The notes under the pieces are model-generated. The model was given only the letters and a program-made list of their open reading frames with translations, made no database searches and was not told the origin of the DNA. From positions 124,001 to 188,000 of the forward strand of contig JADJSH010000014.1 in the NCBI GenBank assembly GCA_016711805.1: a DNA stretch of 64,000 nt, written 5' to 3'. This DNA comes from Bacteroidota bacterium. GTDB lineage: Bacteria; Bacteroidota; Bacteroidia; B-17B0; Aurantibacillaceae. Positions within the stretch are counted from its first letter, which is position 1. Each line of letters begins with the position of its first letter. Of the stretch, positions 60,607 to 64,000 are shown one piece after another. A program made the position numbers and the translations under genes.

Positions 60607-63600
60607 TTATCTAAATAAGGTTACCGTTCCCTTTAATTTATTTCCACTTTCAATATACATCATGTAAAAATAAGTACCATCAGTTACGTCCTTACCGCTT
60701 GTTGTTCTACCATCCCAATACGTTTGTTTTCCATCGGTCATTTTAAATATAGATAATCCCCATCTATCAAATATTTCAAATGTAAAATCCTCACATTTAG
60801 ACATAACTTTAAAATCAAATACATCATTTGCTCCATCCCCATTAGGAGTAAAAACATTAGGTGTATTTATGTCACTTGAATTAAATGAATCGTTAATAAT
60901 AATTTCTTGTAAAATAGAATCCATGCAATTTGCATTAACACCAACAAGCGTTACACTAAAAACTCCGGAAGAATAACTATGCGTTGGAGATATTTGAGTA
61001 CTTGTATTACCATCTCCAAAATTCCAAAAATAAGACGTAGCGCCTTGACTATTATTTACAAAAAATAAAGAGTCTTTACATTTGCTTGTCTTAATAGCAT
61101 AATCAAAATCTAAGTTTAAAAAATTGGCATTTACATTTACCACTTGTTCTATCGTATCTTTGCAACCATTAATTGTTGAACATATTAAGCTAACTGTGTA
61201 AATACCACTTGATGTATAATTATTACTTGTAACTGAGTTTGAATTACTAGTTTGTCCGTCTCCAAAATCCCAAAAACAAGTGGTATTATTTGTACTAGTG
61301 TTTGTAAATGAAATTAAACTATTACATGAGGGCGTCGTGTTTATAAAACTAGCTACTGTAGATTCTACATTAATTTGAACCGATTGAGTTTTAATACAAT
61401 TATTAAAATCCGTTACTGTATAGCTATATATAGAGGTAATGACTGGCGTTATTGTAATCGAATTCGTATTTGTTACCCCAGTATTCCAATTTAAAGAATA
61501 AGAAGGTGTTCCTCCAGAAACAATAGAGTTTAACGTAACTGGTTGATTTTCACAAACCGTATATGAAGTTGCTGTTAATGTTGAATTTAGCTGAGATGGC
61601 TGACTAATATTAACAACTAATGATCCTGTTTCACAACTAGGACTAACAACATTGACTGTATAAGTTCCCGCTGATAAATTATTAGCCACAGAAGTAGTAT
61701 TAGTTAAAGAACTCCAAGAATAGGTGAATGGCCCTACTCCAACTGGATTAACAGTAGCCGAACTTGACCCACCATAACAAAGAATAGAAGAGGATGTTTG
61801 AGACATCGACACTGTTGAGGGCACAGTAATACTAATTGTTTTTACAATTGAATCTAAACATCCTAAAGAAGAACTACTATTTAATTGAACGGTATAAATT
61901 CCTGAAGCAGTAAATGTTTGAACACCAGGATTAGAAGACGATGAATTATTGCCGTTGCCTAAAGTCCAGTTATAAGTGCTACTACCCGTGCTTATATTCG
62001 TAAAAGTTGCTACTCCAGAACAAGGTGTACTAGCTACACTAAAATTTGCAATAGGATTTTGTACTGAAATTGAAAGCGTTTGTATTTTTGTACATAAATT
62101 TGCATCTGTTACAGTATAACTATATACACTTGTAACACTTGGGCTTATACTGATACTGCTTGTGTTTGTAGCTCCTGTGTTCCAATTTACAGAATAAGAA
62201 GGCGTTCCTCCAGAAACAATGGAGTTTAAAGTAACTGGTTGATTTTCACAAACCGTATATGAAGTTGCTGTTAATGTTGAATTTAACTGAGATGGCTGAC
62301 TAATATTAACAACTAATGATCCTGTTTCACAACTAGGACTAACAACATTGACTGTATAAGTTCCCGCTAATAAATTATTAGCCACAGAAGTAGTATTAGT
62401 TAAAGAACTCCAAGAATAGGTGAATGGCCCTACTCCAACTGGATTAACAGTTGCCGAACTTGAACCACCATAACAAAGAATAGAAGAGGATGTTTGAGAC
62501 ATCGACACCGTTGAGGGCACAGTAATACTAATTGTTTTTACAATTGAATCTAAATATCCTAAAGAAGAACTATTATTTAATTGAATGGTATAAATTTCTG
62601 AAGCAGTAAACGTTTGAACACCAGGATTAGGAGCCGATGAATTATTGTTGTTGCCTAAAGTCCAGTTATAAGTGCTATTATCCGTGCTTATATTCGTAAA
62701 AGTTGCTACTCCTGAACAAGGTGTAGTAGCTACACTAAAATTTGCAATTGGATTTTGAACTGAAATTGAAAGCGTTTGTATTTTTGTACATAAATTTGCA
62801 TCTGTTACAGTATAACTATATACACTTGTAACACTTGGGCTTATACTAATACTGTTTGTGTTTGTAGCACCCGTATTCCAATTTACAGAATAAGAAGGTG
62901 TTCCTCCAGAAACAATAGAGTTTAAAGTAACTGGTTGATTTTCACAAACCGAATAAGAAGTTGCTGTTAAACTACTAGTTAAAGATGAAGGTTGAGTAAC
63001 TGTAACCGAAGTTGTAGTTGTATTACAAGCTCCATCGCTAATACTAACCGTATAAACCCCAGCACTTAAATTACTAACAGATGCTGTTGTATAATTTCCT
63101 GGGCTCCATAAATAACTATTTCCACTTCCAGTAGCTGTTATCGTGGCGCTGCCATTAGCTGCGCCGAAGCATTTAGCATTATTAATAGAAGAAGATAGAG
63201 AGATTGTTCCTGATGTGGCAGAACTCATAACTGCTATATCATCAATAAAATAATTAGAATAGGGTTGACTAGCCGAAGGCGTAGTTAAAACACCAACAAC
63301 TGTGGATTCATTTCTAAAACAACCTAAAGTAATGTAATTTAGATTAGAGGTTGGTGTTATCGTAAACGTATGCTGTTGCCAAGTTGTATTATTTATAACC
63401 GTTGTGATTTCATATTGTGGAATGTAATTCATTACGAGATAGGTAGTTTGAACTGGATAAGTTCCTGATAAATAAACGCCAAAATGGCTAGAATTATACT
63501 TTACAGTTGGTGCCGAAGATGCTGTTATCCAAAAACTAACAGTATAAGTATTTCCAGGAGTCATAGGACAGTTTAACTGTCTTGATATATACTCTCTGTA

Positions 63601-63930
63601 ATTTGGATAAGGTGGGTTGTAACAAACTAGACCCATCATCGCACCTCCTGTATGAGGATTACAAAACCCATTACCTGTATTTGGAGGAACTGGATTATAA
63701 GGAATAGAAGTAGTGCCACATGTGTGAAAATAATCTGGAGTTCCCCACAAACCATTACAAACATTTCCATTGCAATTTAACCATCCAATACACTTATCCC
63801 ATTGCAACATGAATGTGGGACATGATGTATGGTTTTCAAAACTTGGATTTGAAACTAAATTTGTTTGAGAATTTACTATAAAGTAAAAAAACAATGTAAC
63901 TATACCAAAACATACTTTTCTTACTTCCAT
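60607..63930 (-). CDS. Giant PKD/SprB-repeat surface protein with T9SS type B (CHU_C) domain
   Basis: 1107 aa, signal peptide ending 'FYFIVNSQ'. An N-terminal PCMD/CBM-like region ('NLVSNPSFENHTSCPTFML', 'YFIDDIAVM') is followed by SprB-like repeats ('LSAGVYTVSISDGACNTTT', 'NNLSAGTYTVNVVSPSCETG'), Ig/PKD-like domains ('CFWDFGDGQTSNSN', 'FWNFGDGNTSTQ') and the gliding-motility C-terminal domain ('NTPNVFTPNGDGANDVFDFK', 'EIFDRWGLSIFK', 'WDGRTTSGKDVTDGTYFYMM'). Residues about 335-800 consist of two near-identical 232-residue copies plus part of a third. Cys-rich loops may form disulfides. A T9SS-exported adhesin, and a neighbour of a glycan locus; no enzyme activity is visible. Confidence 0.88.
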   Translation of the reverse strand: MEVRKVCFGIVTLFFYFIVNSQTNLVSNPSFENHTSCPTFMLQWDKCIGWLNCNGNVCNGLWGTPDYFHTCGTTSIPYNPVPPNTGNGFCNPHTGGAMMGLVCYNPPYPNYREYISRQLNCPMTPGNTYTVSFWITASSAPTVKYNSSHFGVYLSGTYPVQTTYLVMNYIPQYEITTVINNTTWQQHTFTITPTSNLNYITLGCFRNESTVVGVLTTPSASQPYSNYFIDDIAVMSSATSGTISLSSSINNAKCFGAANGSATITATGSGNSYLWSPGNYTTASVSNLSAGVYTVSISDGACNTTTTSVTVTQPSSLTSSLTATSYSVCENQPVTLNSIVSGGTPSYSVNWNTGATNTNSISISPSVTSVYSYTVTDANLCTKIQTLSISVQNPIANFSVATTPCSGVATFTNISTDNSTYNWTLGNNNNSSAPNPGVQTFTASEIYTIQLNNSSSLGYLDSIVKTISITVPSTVSMSQTSSSILCYGGSSSATVNPVGVGPFTYSWSSLTNTTSVANNLLAGTYTVNVVSPSCETGSLVVNISQPSQLNSTLTATSYTVCENQPVTLNSIVSGGTPSYSVNWNTGATNTSSISISPSVTSVYSYTVTDANLCTKIQTLSISVQNPIANFSVASTPCSGVATFTNISTGSSTYNWTLGNGNNSSSSNPGVQTFTASGIYTVQLNSSSSLGCLDSIVKTISITVPSTVSMSQTSSSILCYGGSSSATVNPVGVGPFTYSWSSLTNTTSVANNLSAGTYTVNVVSPSCETGSLVVNISQPSQLNSTLTATSYTVCENQPVTLNSIVSGGTPSYSLNWNTGVTNTNSITITPVITSIYSYTVTDFNNCIKTQSVQINVESTVASFINTTPSCNSLISFTNTSTNNTTCFWDFGDGQTSNSNSVTSNNYTSSGIYTVSLICSTINGCKDTIEQVVNVNANFLNLDFDYAIKTSKCKDSLFFVNNSQGATSYFWNFGDGNTSTQISPTHSYSSGVFSVTLVGVNANCMDSILQEIIINDSFNSSDINTPNVFTPNGDGANDVFDFKVMSKCEDFTFEIFDRWGLSIFKMTDGKQTYWDGRTTSGKDVTDGTYFYMMYIESGNKLKGTVTLFR
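61541..62932 (-). repeat. 696-bp in-frame tandem duplication in the CHU_C protein gene
   Basis: The same DNA word GGTTGATTTTCACAAACC begins at 61541, 62237 and 62933, so the period is exactly 696 bases (232 codons). Two full copies (61541-62236 and 62237-62932) and the start of a third are present. By eye the protein copies differ at about 15 of 232 residues. The copy nearest the N-terminus carries most of the changes, including Cys to Tyr and Gly to Glu. Confidence 0.92.
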
Positions 63931-63947
63931 AATTATGAATTATACTA

Positions 63948-64000
63948 TTATTTACTCGCTAATTTATTTTTCACCATCGTTATCAAAATTGGTAATACTG
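63948..64000 (-). CDS. Possible 3' end of an upstream leftward gene
   Basis: Sixteen codons end with TAA at 63948-63950 and are open to the window edge: '..VLPILITMVKNKLASK'. The hydrophobic-then-basic end would suit a membrane protein's terminus, and it would lie 17 bases before the CHU_C protein start. Too short to be sure it is coding. Confidence 0.3.
   Translation of the reverse strand, partial: VLPILITMVKNKLASK

Noticed and set aside
61541..62932. Repeats as a CRISPR array.
   Set aside because: The unit is 696 bases, in frame, and encodes Ig/SprB-like protein; there are no short repeats with unique spacers.

Overview
The window is a stretch of an AT-rich genome from the phylum Bacteroidota. 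The evidence is: several type IX secretion (T9SS) cargo proteins with type A or type B (gliding-associated, CHU_C) sorting domains, a PorZ homologue, a DUF5686 protein, TonB receptors with carboxypeptidase-like N-terminal plugs, PD40/TPR proteins, and -7 boxes of the TAnnTTTG type. Genus or species cannot be decided from the sequence alone; an environmental, gliding-lineage relative of Flavobacteriales/Sphingobacteriales is my guess.

Layout. 1-4.3 kb: two T9SS-type surface proteins (LamG; Gly-rich/LamG/SprB-like with a frameshift). 4.4-16.5 kb: a divergent sugar-nucleotide locus. Leftward: GT2 glycosyltransferase, LamG/T9SS protein, rfbF, rfbG, rfbH (CDP-4-keto-3,6-dideoxyhexose synthesis). 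Rightward: SDR epimerase/reductase, thiamine-diphosphate enzyme, acetylating acetaldehyde dehydrogenase, FkbM methyltransferase, 4-hydroxy-2-oxovalerate aldolase, second SDR. Together these look like a pathway for an unusual branched or chain-extended CDP-sugar, and this is the most interesting system in the window. 16.5-21 kb: YfhO and a GT-C type membrane glycosyltransferase. 21-30 kb: secG, a TPR-like gene, lptE, M16 peptidase, DUF5686 protein, a decayed TIGR02117 gene, a beta-barrel protein and a PD40 protein. 30-46 kb: LpxL-like acyltransferase, twin lipoproteins, ferritin, a sensor kinase, a cassette-like small gene flanked by palindromes, a CPA2 antiporter, a TonB receptor, and a PadR/PspC stress-type operon. 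46-50 kb: terC, recO, porZ, tRNA-Arg(CCG). 50-54 kb: yidD and a TonB receptor/lipoprotein locus broken by frameshifts. 54-60.6 kb: a second polysaccharide locus (two GT4, Wzx flippase, polysaccharide deacetylase, GNAT, methyltransferase). 60.6-64 kb: a giant CHU_C protein with a 696-bp internal tandem duplication.

How the genes work together: most of the window serves the cell envelope. Sugar-nucleotide and glycan genes feed surface polysaccharide; LptE, SecG, YidD and the LpxL-like enzyme serve envelope assembly; PorZ and many CTD proteins belong to T9SS export and surface attachment, a process that in Porphyromonas ends on a dedicated LPS.

At least six genes carry apparent disruptions. Five of the shifts are single-base length changes in short A/T runs, so some may be sequencing or assembly errors; two in-frame TAA codons and one deletion are harder to explain that way.
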